From Cordylochernes scorpioides (Eukaryota; Arthropoda; Arachnida; Pseudoscorpiones; Chernetidae), in NCBI GenBank assembly GCA_030710605.1, contig CP092865.1, forward strand, positions 136,231,500-136,295,499: a stretch of 64,000 nt of DNA. The letters are read 5' to 3'. Positions 1-10,880 of this stretch are shown here, in pieces; within the stretch, counting starts at the first letter, position 1, and each line of letters starts with the position of its first letter. A program made the translations under genes and the position numbers. Under the pieces are notes generated by a model, which had not been told where the DNA came from, searched no databases, and worked only from the letters and a program-made list of their open reading frames with translations.

Positions 1-980
1 GTTGATTGCTTAAACCAACCTACGCAGACCATGCTTTCCTAGTATATTGATGAGGTCAAGTCGAACTGCTTTTCACATATGTAGACATGTGGTGCAGTTA
101 CAGTAAAAGCAGTCTACCCACCATGATTATCGTGGCCTGTACCACGTGTACTAGGGATAGGCAAAAAATATATATTGATGACTTGCTGGGGAATTTTGTA
201 GAGATCTTGCCTGTGTAAAATGTGAATGTTGCAACAAATTGCTATAATCACCTTAACCAACTATTAATTCATAGCTAATTCTAATTAAACCAAAAATTCT
301 GATCCCTTGGGGGATTTGAACTGAAGAGGTTGAACTGTAATTCTAAGAGGTCCCAAGTTTCAAAGTTCCAAATTGATTTAACTGTTGCTCTCTAAAACAA
401 CAACAACAAACTTGGTCAAATATGATGTTGTTATAGCAACTTTATGGTTGTTGATATAATATGGCCCAAAGGAAGAAGTCACCAGACAAAAACCACTGAA
501 TTGATTCTAAAAGAGTAGTGTAAGAGAATGAATATAAAAGACATAAACATATCAAAAGAGTAGATCCTGCTAAGAGATACCACACAACATAGATATGTAC
601 TCCTGGAGCTGGCTATTTCTTGAGTGTGGATAATTCTGGTCATCTTGTGATAAAAACAAAAGCTCCGGGAGTTAGTACTCAACTATACAAATTACTTCTT
701 AGTGAGAAGGCAAAAATTGGTCCCAAAATATCCGGAATATATTTAAGCATCATATAGTATCATCTTTGAGGTTGACCATAATGGAAGGTCATTTCAACCT
801 CAAGAAAGACAAAACTTACCATGATGTAGCTATGATACTAGATACAATGTGTGGTTAAAGTGGTGTTAGATTTGGGCAAGAAGCACAGTGAAGCAGCAAT
901 TTATCATTTGAAAATACTGATCTCTCTCTCATTGAAGTATTTGATTCCCAAAGTATATATAAAGTACTTTACCTCTTTCA
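1..980. other. Unassigned AT-rich DNA
   Basis: No coding region, RNA gene or repeat with recognisable ends is visible. The short open frames here show no family motifs. Confidence 0.4.
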
Positions 981-1174
981 CCAAAGTGTGCCTGGATCAT
1001 GGCGCCATGATCAACGAAAGCTGCACCACTACACCCCATTCCATGAGATCAGATGTTGATTTGCATGCTGCATCGCCCGTCGCGCAGAATAAACAGGGGT
1101 GCGTTCAGGACTTAGGTAGAGGGTTCTGTCCGATAAGTATAATACAGTCTCCACAAACTTCACACTTTGCAGCT

Positions 1175-1842
1175 TCCAAGCAATTGAGCATTTTGCAGTG
1201 CAACATAAATGGATTGTGCTCAACAGCAACAAAAATAAAATTAGAAGAAATAATGGAAATAGCTGAAAAACAAAAGATACAAATTATAGCCCTACAGGAA
1301 ACCAAATTAAATGAAAAGTACAATCTCAAATATAAAAATTACAATATCCTTAGAAAAGACAGAAACAAAGAAGGGGGTGGTCTTGCATTTTTAATCAAGA
1401 ATTTGTACTATGAGGACATAGCCATTAATATTCCAAACACATCAGACCTCGAAACCCAAGGTATCAAAGTCTACCTCAGTCAAAACAAAGCCATCAACAT
1501 ATACAATATGTATCACCCTCCAAACAATAAACTTATTGACGATGGAACAATGGCTCAATTTCTTACAGACGACACTATTATTGTATGTGACCTTAATGCC
1601 AAACATCAACTATGGGGATGTTCCACGCCAAACCCAAGAGGAAAATACTCTCAAACTTATTTGACAACAATGCCTTCATGTGCTTAAATGATGGGAATCC
1701 TACCCACCATTCCTACAGTTATAATACTGCACAAGCACTTGATATAAGTTTCTCCAGTCCTGACATTTTCCACAAATGCAAATAGCAAATATTAAAAAGT
1801 ATTGGAAGTGATCATTTGCCTATTTTGATAGAAATTAGCACC
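1175..1842 (+). pseudogene. LINE apurinic endonuclease domain, frameshifted
   Basis: The endonuclease nicks target DNA to start target-primed reverse transcription. Visible motifs in order are LQCNINGL (about 1195), the catalytic glutamate in IIALQETKL (about 1285), CDLNAKHQLWG (about 1590) and the SDHLPI histidine motif (about 1810). The first three lie in one open frame that begins upstream at 851, but the residues before about 1175 look unrelated to the family and are probably leader sequence. A stop at 1685 reflects a frameshift, because the alternative frame continues the family-like sequence up to the SDHLPI motif. Non-functional as it stands. Confidence 0.8.
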
Positions 1843-2262
1843 AAGACCAAAACCAGCTCAATTAAAGAAAAATTCTGGAACTTCAAAAAGGCTAATTGGA
1901 ATCTTTACCAGCAAAACACCAATGAAGACTTTAGAAAAGCACCCACTAGAATAAAAGATCTGGAACAAAATTGGATATCTTTCAAAAACACCATTATTAA
2001 AGCAGCCAAAGTTTCAATACCAAGAGGTAATATTAAGGAAACGGATTCCAAATTATACACACCAGGCAAAAGATATTCAAACACTTATAACTAAAATAAA
2101 TGAACTACAAAAAAGTGCACCCAAAAACCAAACAAATTGTAGAACTGAACTGAACATTGTGAATGCAAAAATAAAAAGATTATACGTAAATATGAAAAGG
2201 GAAAATGGAAACAAACTTGTGAAAACCTGAACCCAAGAAGCCCAATTACAAAACTTTGGCGT

Positions 2263-3330
2263 TTGGCAAACCAAATTGACAAAGCCCAGACACAAACTGA
2301 AAACACAAATATGATTAAGAATACAGATGGAACCCCAGCAACTAATGACAAAAATGCTGCTAATCTTTTAGGTAATTCATATCAAACAAGTAGTAAAATC
2401 AAATTTGAAATAAAAGATAAGAAAATTGAAAAAAAGGCCCGAAAGATTATTCATGACTGTAAAAACGTCACTAGCACTCATAATATTTTCCATGAAAAAA
2501 TCAATATGAAAGAGCGAGATTATGCATTAGAAAACACTGACCTGAACAAGACTCCTGGGCCAGATGGAATCCATGGCCAAATGATATCAAACTTGGGCAA
2601 AAATGGCAAAGAAAGACTTCTTGATTTTTTCAATAACTCCTGGAAAACTGGAAAATTGCCTCAAGACTGGAAAACTGCAACAATAATTCCTATTTAAAAA
2701 CTTGACAAATCTGCTGATGACCCAAAAAACTACCGACCTATCTCCCTCACAAGTATTTGCTGCAAATTAATGGAAAAAATTATACTCAGACGACTCACCT
2801 ACCACCTCGACACAAGAAATCTCTTACCAGAAGAACAATATGGATTTAGGAAAGGACATGGGACAATAGACCAACTCTTATTTTTCACACAAAAGGTAAA
2901 AGATGCACAAAACAGAAAACCAACTAACCACACAATAGCTGCTTTTTTAGACCTTACACAAGCTTTTGATAAGGTATGGAAAAACAAGTTAATTACAAAA
3001 TTATACAAACATTTCAAAATTGATGGAGAAGCTATCACTTGGATAAATTATTTCCTTAAAAATAAATACATCAGGGTCAAATATAATGGCGCTCTATCTA
3101 AAACCTTCAAATTGTACCAAGGATTACCACAAGGATCAGTCCTTAGCCCAACTCTCTTCACCCTATTTATTGCAGGCATAGAAGAAAAAATTTCACATAA
3201 AACCAATATTGGACTTTTCGCTGATGACATTATTCTATGGAGCAGCACACTAACTGTAAAAAAGCTGAAAGGGATTTGAACAAGACTCTTATCCACCTAG
3301 AAAAATTTGCTAATAAACATAAATTAGAAT
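2263..3330 (+). pseudogene. LINE reverse transcriptase domain, interrupted
   Basis: Reverse transcriptase of the LINE above. Motifs in order: TPGPDGIHGQMI (about 2550), the KNYRPISLTS block (about 2730), YGFRKGHGTIDQL (about 2840), AAFLDLTQAFDKVW (about 2940), GLPQGSVLSPTLF (about 3120) and the catalytic box FADDIILW (about 3220), which is the usual Y/F-ADD form. A TAA at 2695-2697 interrupts an otherwise continuous frame, and a frameshift near 3270 follows the catalytic box. The N-terminal fingers before 2430 are weakly conserved. Confidence 0.9.
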
Positions 3331-3464
3331 TTAACCCCCAAAAAATCTGAAACCTGTCTTTTTACTACCGATAACAAACTATACATAATAAGACCAAAGT
3401 TTATTCTGAAAGTACAACAATTACAATATAATAAACATCCTAAATATAGTATATCGTTCAAATG

Positions 3465-3845
3465 AGGATTAAAATTTAATTTATTCTTCCTTCTATGGTT
3501 TGCAAAGGTAATTCCCAAAATTTTTATTTCTTGAACAGGCGTAATAATATTATTTTTTAATTTAATTTCAAATTTATCTTTGTTATGAAAATGTAAAATA
3601 CTAGTTTCATCAAGACTTATTTTTAATTTGTTTTCTGTACACCAGTCGTCAACCTTTTCCAAAATACGCTCAATTGAATTTTTGAGGGTTGCTAAATCTT
3701 TGTTCCAGCATATTATTGTGACATCATCGGCATAGCAAATTATTTCGGATTTTGGTAGGTGTATTTTGGTTAACATATCATTTATAAATATCACCCAAAA
3801 CAATAGAGATAATGGTCCACCTTTTGGGCAACCTTTTTATAATGT
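3465..3845 (-). pseudogene. Reverse transcriptase fragment of a second LINE, antisense
   Basis: On the minus strand, the region upstream of 3803 reads like a GGPLSLLFWVIFINDML block with the catalytic box CYADDVTII near 3730, followed by the thumb-like NSIERILEKVDDWCTENKL segment and LGITFANHRRK. It is a second LINE distinct in sequence from the one at 985-3452. Only palm and thumb remain; there is no endonuclease part and no 3' end. It abuts the first LINE in opposite orientation, so the junction near 3455 is a rearrangement or nested-insertion scar. Confidence 0.8.
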
Positions 3846-3947
3846 TTTAGATATTTTTCTGCTACTATATATATATATAATTTTAAAATATTTTCCAATT
3901 TTTCAAAAGGGATTGTAAAATTTTGATCAGGTCAGCAGGCATAAATA

Positions 3948-5250
3948 CAAGGTATGTCCCATAAGTTCCCGGACTGAGTCCATAAAAAAATAAATAAATG
4001 AAAAATGTAAATGAATTTGACTGTTTATTATAGAAAAAATATCTGGCTACACGGTGGTACCAATATCGAGGCGGTACGTGCACGCGCCCCAAAGTTATTC
4101 TTATTTATTTAAAGGTTACACATAGCGCTGCGGCGATTTTACGATGGAACGAAAATTGAAGCAGAGGATTTGCATAGAAGTTTGTGTGAAACTTCAAATA
4201 TCAGCAACCGAAACTTTTTAAATGCTTAATAAAGCATTCCCCAAAGAGAACAATTGTTTTTGAATGGCATTCTAGATTTAAAGCTGGCAGAATTTCCATT
4301 GAAGATGATCTTCGTCAAGGACGCCCAAAAATTTCAAAGGACTGATGAAAATGTGCAAAAAATCACCGATTTGATAAAAGAAAATCCTCGAACCACTTTG
4401 CTGGAGCTAGAGCAAGACACAGGCATCTCTAAAACAACGATTGGAAGGATCGTAACCAAATCAAAAAGACTCCTGCAAAATTCATCCCAAGATTCCTCAC
4501 TAATGAGCAAAAACTGTGTCGGCTTGCAACCTGTGAGGACATGTTGGAAATGACAAGAACGGATCGGGAATGGAAAGACAAGATAATCACAGGCTACGAG
4601 ACATGGGTCTATGGCTATGATCCTGAAACCAAGCATCAATCTGCCGAGTGGAGATGTCAGGGTGAGCTTAGACCCAAAAAATCCAGATTATTGAAATCCA
4701 GAAACAAGGTGTTGCTGGTCGCTTTTTTGGATAAAAGGGGCATTTTTCATCACGAGTATCTTCCTGCAGGCCAAACAGTTATCAAGGATATGTATTTGGG
4801 CATTCTTCGCCGTCTAAGGGAAGCGATTCGAAAAAAAAAGGCCAGAAAAATGGACTAATGGTGGCTGGATCCTACACCATGACAATGCTCGCCCTCACAC
4901 AGCGCACTTGATGACTAACTTTTTGGCGAAAAACGGGACACATATCCTACTTCAACCACCCTATTTCCCAGATATCGCACCAAATGACTTTTTCCTGTTC
5001 CCCAAACTTAAAGCAGTTCTAAAAGGAAGACATTTTGACACCAGGGATGACATAATAGAAAAATCGCCGTTAGCATTGAAGAGCATTCCAAAAGAGGCTT
5101 ATAAAAACTGTTTCGACAATTGGGAGAAACGATGGCGCTGGTGCGTTGAAGCAAGGGGGATTACTTTGAAAAGTTTTAATAAATTTTTTTTTTTAAATCT
5201 TACCTTTTTTTTTTATGGACCCAGTCCGGGAACTTATGGAACATACCTTG
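3948..5250 (+). mobile_element. Mariner transposon, complete ends, inactive
   Basis: A full-length mariner of 1303 bp. The left end begins CAAGGTATGT and the right end is its inverted complement ending ACATACCTTG. The terminal inverted repeats match over about 43 bp with a few mismatches, and both ends are flanked by TA (3946-3947 and 5251-5252), the mariner target duplication. A damaged transposase frame lies between the repeats. The complete ends mean it could in principle be moved only by a transposase supplied from elsewhere. Confidence 0.93.
4144..5200 (+). pseudogene. Mariner transposase, frameshifted, first catalytic Asp lost
   Basis: Cut-and-paste transposase with an N-terminal helix-turn-helix pair and a C-terminal DD34D catalytic domain. 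The start ATG at 4144 opens with MERKLKQR. An N-terminal stop and frameshift lie near 4220, and there is a deletion or shift near 4450-4540. The catalytic part reads across several frames. The second Asp (HHDNARPH, codon at 4881) and the third (IAPND, codon at 4986) are exactly 35 codons apart, as expected. The first is replaced: the usual TGDE reads TGYE (codon TAC at 4595). A stop near 4855 also interrupts. Length before damage would be near the family norm of about 345 residues. Confidence 0.9.
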
Positions 5251-5422
5251 TAATAACAACATTATCCGTTTTAAATGGTATTTTTCGATTTTTCAAATAT
5301 TTAAATAATTTTATTATAGATATATATATATTTTTTTTATATATCGAACCACTTTTATTTTAATTATAATTGTCTATTTTAAACATTTTTACATCCGTTT
5401 TAATCAAGCTTTATAAATAAAG

Positions 5423-5622
5423 TGATATATAGCTAGCAATAAATATGTATATATATATGTTTCTATGAAAATGTTAATCTGCAAGACGCAGGTTATCATC
5501 ATCCCTTTTTGATTTGTTTTTGTCACTTTTTGGCGTTTCGAATATAAACAATAAAAGGCTGTATCAGACTTTACTAAGACAATAAAGATTTGCTAAAAAT
5601 AAATGTGTACGAAGATGCTGCA
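5423..5622 (+). repeat. 5' LTR of gypsy 1
   Basis: 200 bp, repeated at 9766-9965 with about three substitutions. It carries a polyadenylation-like AATAAA near its 3' end and is followed directly by the primer-binding site. Confidence 0.92.
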
Positions 5623-5623
5623 T

Positions 5624-5641
5624 TTGGCGACGAGGATATAA
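5624..5641 (+). promoter_or_regulatory. Primer-binding site of gypsy 1
   Basis: The sequence TTGGCGACGAGGATA lies two bases after the LTR, the position where a tRNA primer anneals. A nearly identical string occurs at 10289. I do not assign the tRNA. Confidence 0.65.
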
Positions 5642-5774
5642 GAGTAAGTACCCTCGAATTTTGAAGTAAATATTTTTAGAAAATATCTTTGATTTTGCAT
5701 ATAATTGAAAGTTAATTTTAAAAGACACAAATTGCAAAGTTTTAGGATGCAAATTTAAGAAAGAGTGAAATAAA

Positions 5775-6590
5775 ATGGCTAGTTACCAATTTAAGGAATA
5801 TAATGAGGAAACTGAAACTTTTGAAACGTTTTATGAACGATTGGAACAGTTTCTCATATTGGAGGAGGCAGGGGATGAGATGAAAAAGGCTTATCTCCTA
5901 ACCCTCATGGGAAGTAAAACATATGGTGTTTTGAAGAATTTGTGCAGTCCTATTCTACCTAAAGATAAAACTTTTGATAACCTAATAGATATCTTGAAAA
6001 GGCACTTCTCTCCAAAGCGCTCAATTGTAGTAGAGAGGTTCATTTTTTTAAAAGAATGCAATTAAAGGAAGAAAGCATCTCGGATTACTTGGTGGAAATT
6101 AAGCGTTTGGCTTCCTCATGCAACTTTGGAAATTTTCTGGAGGATTCTTTACGTGATAAAATGGTTTGTGGGTTATATAATGCCAAAATACAAAATAGAA
6201 TTTTGTCGGAGGGCGACATTTCTTTAGCTAAAGTAATTGAGATAGCATTATCTATGGAAGCGGCCGAGAAAAATACAAAATTATTTCATTTGGAGCAGGG
6301 TGAAGATTGTGTAGATAAGTTGAGGATGGAACGCAAGGTTGAATCAAATTTCCAGAATGGCAAATGTAAACATTGTGGTAAACTGCATAAAGAACTATGT
6401 AGATTTAAGGAGGCGATATGCTTTAAGTGTAATAAAAAAGGACACATTGCCTCAATATGTTGGAGCAGTAGAAGAAATCTAAGGCAACATCAGAATCAGC
6501 CGGGAAATATACATCAGATAGGAGACCAAGAAGAGGAGGAAGAGTATGTCCAGAAAATTATAAGCGTGACGATACCTGAGTATAAAATTA
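5775..6590 (+). pseudogene. Gypsy 1 gag (capsid and zinc knuckles), frameshifted
   Basis: Structural gag protein that packages element RNA. It starts at ATG 5775 (MASYQFKEYNEE). A capsid-like region follows, then two zinc-knuckle motifs: a variant CKHCGKLHKELC (about 6367) and a canonical CFKCNKKGHIASIC (about 6418). One frameshift occurs in a T-run followed by an A-run at 6042-6053. The frame before it ends at 6065 and the next frame carries on the family-like sequence, so a single-base indel explains the break. Gag and pol appear to form one frame, with no visible ribosomal-shift site. Confidence 0.88.
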
Positions 6591-9500
6591 ATTTTGCCTC
6601 AAGTGACCCTCCCTATCTGATGGAGTTAAAAGTAGAAGGAAAAATTATTATATTTGAAATGGATACGGGTAGTGGTCTAACACTGATATCAGAAAAGGAT
6701 TTTAAAAATAGTCTTCAACACTTGAAATTGGAAAAAGCGAGTATTATTGTAAGAACTTATGATGGTACCGTGGTACCCATTCTGGGTAAAATCAATGTCA
6801 AAGTGGAGTGTCAAGATATTACTTACAAACTTAGAGCGTTGGTGGTGAAAGGAGAAAAGAGGGCTTTGATGGGAAGAGAATGGATAAATAGATTGAAATT
6901 GGGCTGTTTCGCGGTAAAACATATGCCTGTGGAAATTACCATTGAGGAAATTTTGAAGGAAAATCAAGCCCTATTTGTGGAGACAACTGAACCAATAAAA
7001 GGTTTCACATTTTCAGTAAACATGTGTGATGTGAATCCAATTTTCCATAAGGCTCGTCCGGTGCCTTTCGCCATTAGGCCAGCAGTTACTGAAGCATTAG
7101 ACAAAATGGTGGCTAAGGGTTATCTATGTGAGGTGGCGAGCAGTAAATGGGCCACTCCAGTGGTTGTAGTGCCGAAGAAAAATAAAGAGATCAGAATTTG
7201 CTGCGACTTCAAGGTAACTCTAAATAAATATTTGGACACTGCGGCCTATCCCCTTCCCACACAGCAAGATTTATTCTCCACATTGGCCAAGGGAAAATAC
7301 TTTTCTAAATTGGACTTGAGGAACGCTTATCTGCAATTAGAGGTGGACCCAGGCACCCGACCGTTACTAACGATAAATACTCATAAAGGGCTTTTCAGGT
7401 TTAAGAGAATGCCATTTGGATTGGCAAATGCGCCCAGTTATTTTCAATCTGTAATGGATAGGGTTTTGTCGGGTATAGGAGGCGTAATTTGTTATATTGA
7501 TGATGTCCTTATAGCCACAGCATCAATTGAAGAACATCTGGCGTTGTTGAAGACTATATTTGCTCGCTTTGCGAAGTATAATATCAAACTAAAGAAAGAA
7601 AAATGCCTATTTTTGCAAAAAGAAATTGAATATTTAGGACATCTTGTCACGGGAGAGGGCATCAGACCTTAAGATCATAAGGTACAAGCAATACAGAAGG
7701 CCAAAACGCCTACGAATATCTCTGAATTAAGGTCATTTCTTGGTTTGGTAAACTTTTATGGGAAGTTCATACCCAATTTGCCAGAGCTTTTGAAGCCTCT
7801 TCATGAGCTTCTTCACAAAAAACGTCCTTGGGTTTGGACAAAGGAATGTGGAGAGGCCATTGACAAGTGCAAGAATAGCATTACCTCTGAGAGGGTGCTA
7901 GTCCCGTATGATGCGACTTTGCCATTATGTTTGGCCACTGATGCATCGCAGATTGGAGTGGGCGCTGTGTTGTCACATATTATAGAAGGCCAGGAGAGAC
8001 CGATTATGTTTGCCTCACGGACTTTATCGGAAGCAGAACAAAATTATTCTCCGATTGAGAAGGAGGCTCTAGCCATTATTTATGGAGTTACCAAGTTTCA
8101 TCAATTTATTTATGGAAGAAAATTTATTCTTATTACAGACCATAAGCCATTGGTGACCATTTTGGGCTCAAGATCAGGAATCCCCACCTTATCTACTTCA
8201 AGATTGCAGCGTTGGGCGCTTATTTTGTCAGCTTATACTTACGATATTAAATTTCGAAGAACTCAAGACCATGGGAATGCAGATCTTCTGTCACGTTTTC
8301 CTGTGGGCTGTGAAGAAATTCCAAGATTAAATAATGTCTATGCTTTATCCTATGTGGAAGAATTTCCGATCACAGCAGAGGAAATTGCCACGGAAACTGA
8401 AAAAGACGAAGTGCTCTCATTGGCCAAATTTTATACTCAGCAAGGCTGGCCTGAAAAGGTGGCTGATCACCTCAGACCTTATTTTCAAAGGAAACTTTAG
8501 CTAACTGTAGATGGGGAGTGTTTGGTTTGGGGAATGAGAGTTGTCATTCCACCATCTCTCAGAATTAAAATGTTGAACTGTCTTCATGAGACTCATTCCG
8601 GTATGAACAAAATGAAGGCTGTAGCAAGATCACATTTTTGGTGGCCAAATCTAGATACCCAAATCGAGTTTTTGGTAAATAAGTGCAGAAGCTGTCAGCA
8701 ATCCCAGGATGGGCCAAATAAAGGAAAATGGCAACCCTGGAAATGGTCAACCAGACCTTGGCAAAGAATTCACATTGATTTTGCAAATAAGGAAAACATT
8801 AATTTATTAATAGTAGTAGATAGTCATTCAAAGTGGATCGAAGCCATCCCAATGAGAGAGACCACCACACGCAAAACCATTGAGCAACTACGGCGACTTT
8901 TTTCTTCCTATGGTCTACCGGAGGAACTTGTATCTGATAATGGACCTCAGTTTACTGGTAGTGAAATGAAAGGTTTTCTGGAAGGAAATGGAATTAAACA
9001 AACATTGATCCCGGCGTACCACCCGCAAAGTAATGGCTTGGCTGAAAGAGCGGTTAGAACAATTAAGACTGCCCTGGATAAAAATAAAAGGAAAATTGGG
9101 GATACCATTCAAGACACCTTATCAAAAGTTCTTCTGGCATATCGAAGCACCCCGCATGTGACAACGGGAAAGACTCCATCAGAGCTCTTTATTGGGCGTG
9201 CGCTTCGAACCAGAGTATCGTTGATACATCCCAGCTTGGCATCTAGAGTTAGGGACCAGCAAGCCAGGCAAATGAAGTATGATCGGCGAACCCATTTGGA
9301 AGAATTCCAGATAGATGATTTAGTGTGGTGTAAAAACTTTAGAGGTGGTGATAAATGGATCCCAGGAAAAATTGTGGGCAAGAAGGGAACTAGAGTCTAC
9401 ACCATTTTGATCCACGGACAGGTAAAGGCCTATCACAGGGATCAAATTAGAAAAAGGTGGAGGAATGGTGAGGAAGATGAGAGTGGAGATGGAGAGCGTC

Positions 9501-9625
9501 AACCCGAGCACTCAAGAGGAGCAGGTCCCAGTGCCATAATCTCGGAGGTTGTACGAGACAAAGGTTATATGGAGTCGCTGTCGCCAGGACTAACTAGCCA
9601 GCGGTCGGATCAAGATTCAGAGTGA
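6590..9625 (+). pseudogene. Gypsy 1 pol (protease-RT-RNase H-integrase), two in-frame stops
   Basis: Polyprotein for replication and integration. Domains in order: aspartic protease with MDTGSG (about 6660), reverse transcriptase with the catalytic box YIDD (7492-7503), RNase H with LATDASQIG (about 7930), integrase zinc region HSGMNK...CRSC (8595-8695), and an integrase core with Asp in HIDF (about 8772), Asp in SDNG (about 8935) and Glu in LAERAV (about 9040). The C-terminal tail resembles the GPY/F module. The frame is constant from 6056 to 9625 but has stops at 7670-7672 (TAA) and 8498-8500 (TAG). Sequence style is close to the K02A2.6-like gypsy group. Confidence 0.92.
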
Positions 9626-9765
9626 TACAGACGATGGAAAGTCATTGGAGCCTCTTCGCTCGCTGGACCCCGAGGCCTTGAAAGAGGAGGGTCCTGTCCT
9701 AAGGCGGAACCCACCTCGAGCGAGGAGACCGCCTGTGAGATTTCGTGTTTGAAGAGAGAAGATGG

Positions 9766-9965
9766 TGATATATAGCTAGCAATAAATATGTATATATATA
9801 TGTTTCTATGAAAATGTTAATCTGCAAGACGCAGGTTATCATCATCCCTTTTTGATTTGTTTTTGTCACTTTTTGGCGTTCCGAAAATAAACAATAAAAG
9901 GCTGTATCAGACTTTACTAAGACAATAAAGATTTGCTAAAAATAAATGTGTACGAAGATGTTGCA
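9766..9965 (+). repeat. 3' LTR of gypsy 1
   Basis: Second copy of the 200-bp LTR, preceded by the purine-rich GAAGAGAGAAGATGG tract used to prime plus-strand synthesis. Confidence 0.92.
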
Positions 9966-10880
9966 GAGTGTAAAATGGTTTAATAAAAAATATTATATAT
10001 GAAATATTTTAAAATGTTATGAAATGTTTTAAAATTCCCAAACTTATATGGAAAAAGAAAATAAATATTATTTGGTATTTTTAACTAGGTAACACCTTGT
10101 GAAATCTATAGCTTTGCAACACTGTATTTTTTACCTAACAAAATTGTTTGTTGTTGATATTTACTTGTCGATTAATGAAGACCTCGTTAGAAAATTTTGT
10201 AATAGTATCTTAAATAAAGATATTGTTATAGATAATATGGGTTAATTATTAAATTCAATGTGCGCTCGTGTGTGTATATAGACAAAATTGGCGACGAGGA
10301 TAGAAAATGTTTATTTTCGTCTAAAATATGAATACCTAAGTTTATTTTTTAAAGATAAATAATGGTATTATTATATATTTATAATAGTATCAAAATATTA
10401 TTTGTTATTTTAACGCTAACAAACATTGAATCAAAGAATTATCAATTCAAAATCAAATAATAAAAGAAAAATATATTTACTAAAATGTATCCAGATATCT
10501 TGCAAATATATATTGGGGCGTTTAACAAAATCCATCGGCAGCTCATTATATAAGTAAATGTATTTGTAAAAAATTAATATTATTAATGAAGGTTAAGAAA
10601 AATTGCATCCGATTTTGGAAATTTCATTCAAACAAACTTTAATATATATTACTCAAAATAAGAAACATGTGCTACAAACAGAAGTATACTAATTAAGGGA
10701 TATTATAATAAGGATATAACACTTGGAAAAAAGTAGATAGCAGGGAATTATCACGGAACAAACATCAACTACAACAGTACACGCAAAAAAAAAATACCTC
10801 GATTTTCTAAAAAAAAAAAAATAGAAATTAGAAATTACACTGCATTGGTCTAGATTTACTAAGAAAATAAACATGACTTC
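9966..10880. other. AT-rich DNA with a relic gypsy primer-binding site
   Basis: Mostly AT-rich and without genes. At 10289-10303 the string TTGGCGACGAGGATA repeats the gypsy 1 primer-binding site. The DNA just left of it may be an eroded LTR of a related element, but no second LTR is visible. Confidence 0.4.

Larger units (their letters stand above)
985..3452 (+). mobile_element. Jockey-like non-LTR retrotransposon (LINE), broken and 3' truncated
   Basis: A LINE body read on the plus strand. A relatively GC-rich leader (about 985-1175) precedes an apurinic-type endonuclease, a linker and a reverse transcriptase in the order of a LINE second open frame. The frame is broken several times: a frameshift near 1680, stops and shifts between 1790 and 2260, a TAA at 2695 and a shift near 3270. 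After the catalytic box the LINE reading continues to about 3440 and then switches abruptly to an antisense fragment of another LINE, so the thumb, C-terminus and 3' tail are missing. Family assignment to the Jockey/I group is from motif style; R1-like families are a possible alternative. Confidence 0.85.
5423..9965 (+). mobile_element. Ty3/gypsy LTR retrotransposon 1, full length, inactive
   Basis: A 4.5-kb element bounded by two 200-bp LTRs that begin TGATATATAG and end TGCA. It contains a primer-binding site, a gag-pol frame with capsid, zinc knuckles, protease, reverse transcriptase, RNase H and integrase in the gypsy order, and a purine-rich tract just before the 3' LTR. The LTRs differ at about three positions, suggesting moderate age. 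I could not find matching target duplications: the flanks AAAG and GAGTG differ. No envelope gene is present. Confidence 0.92.
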
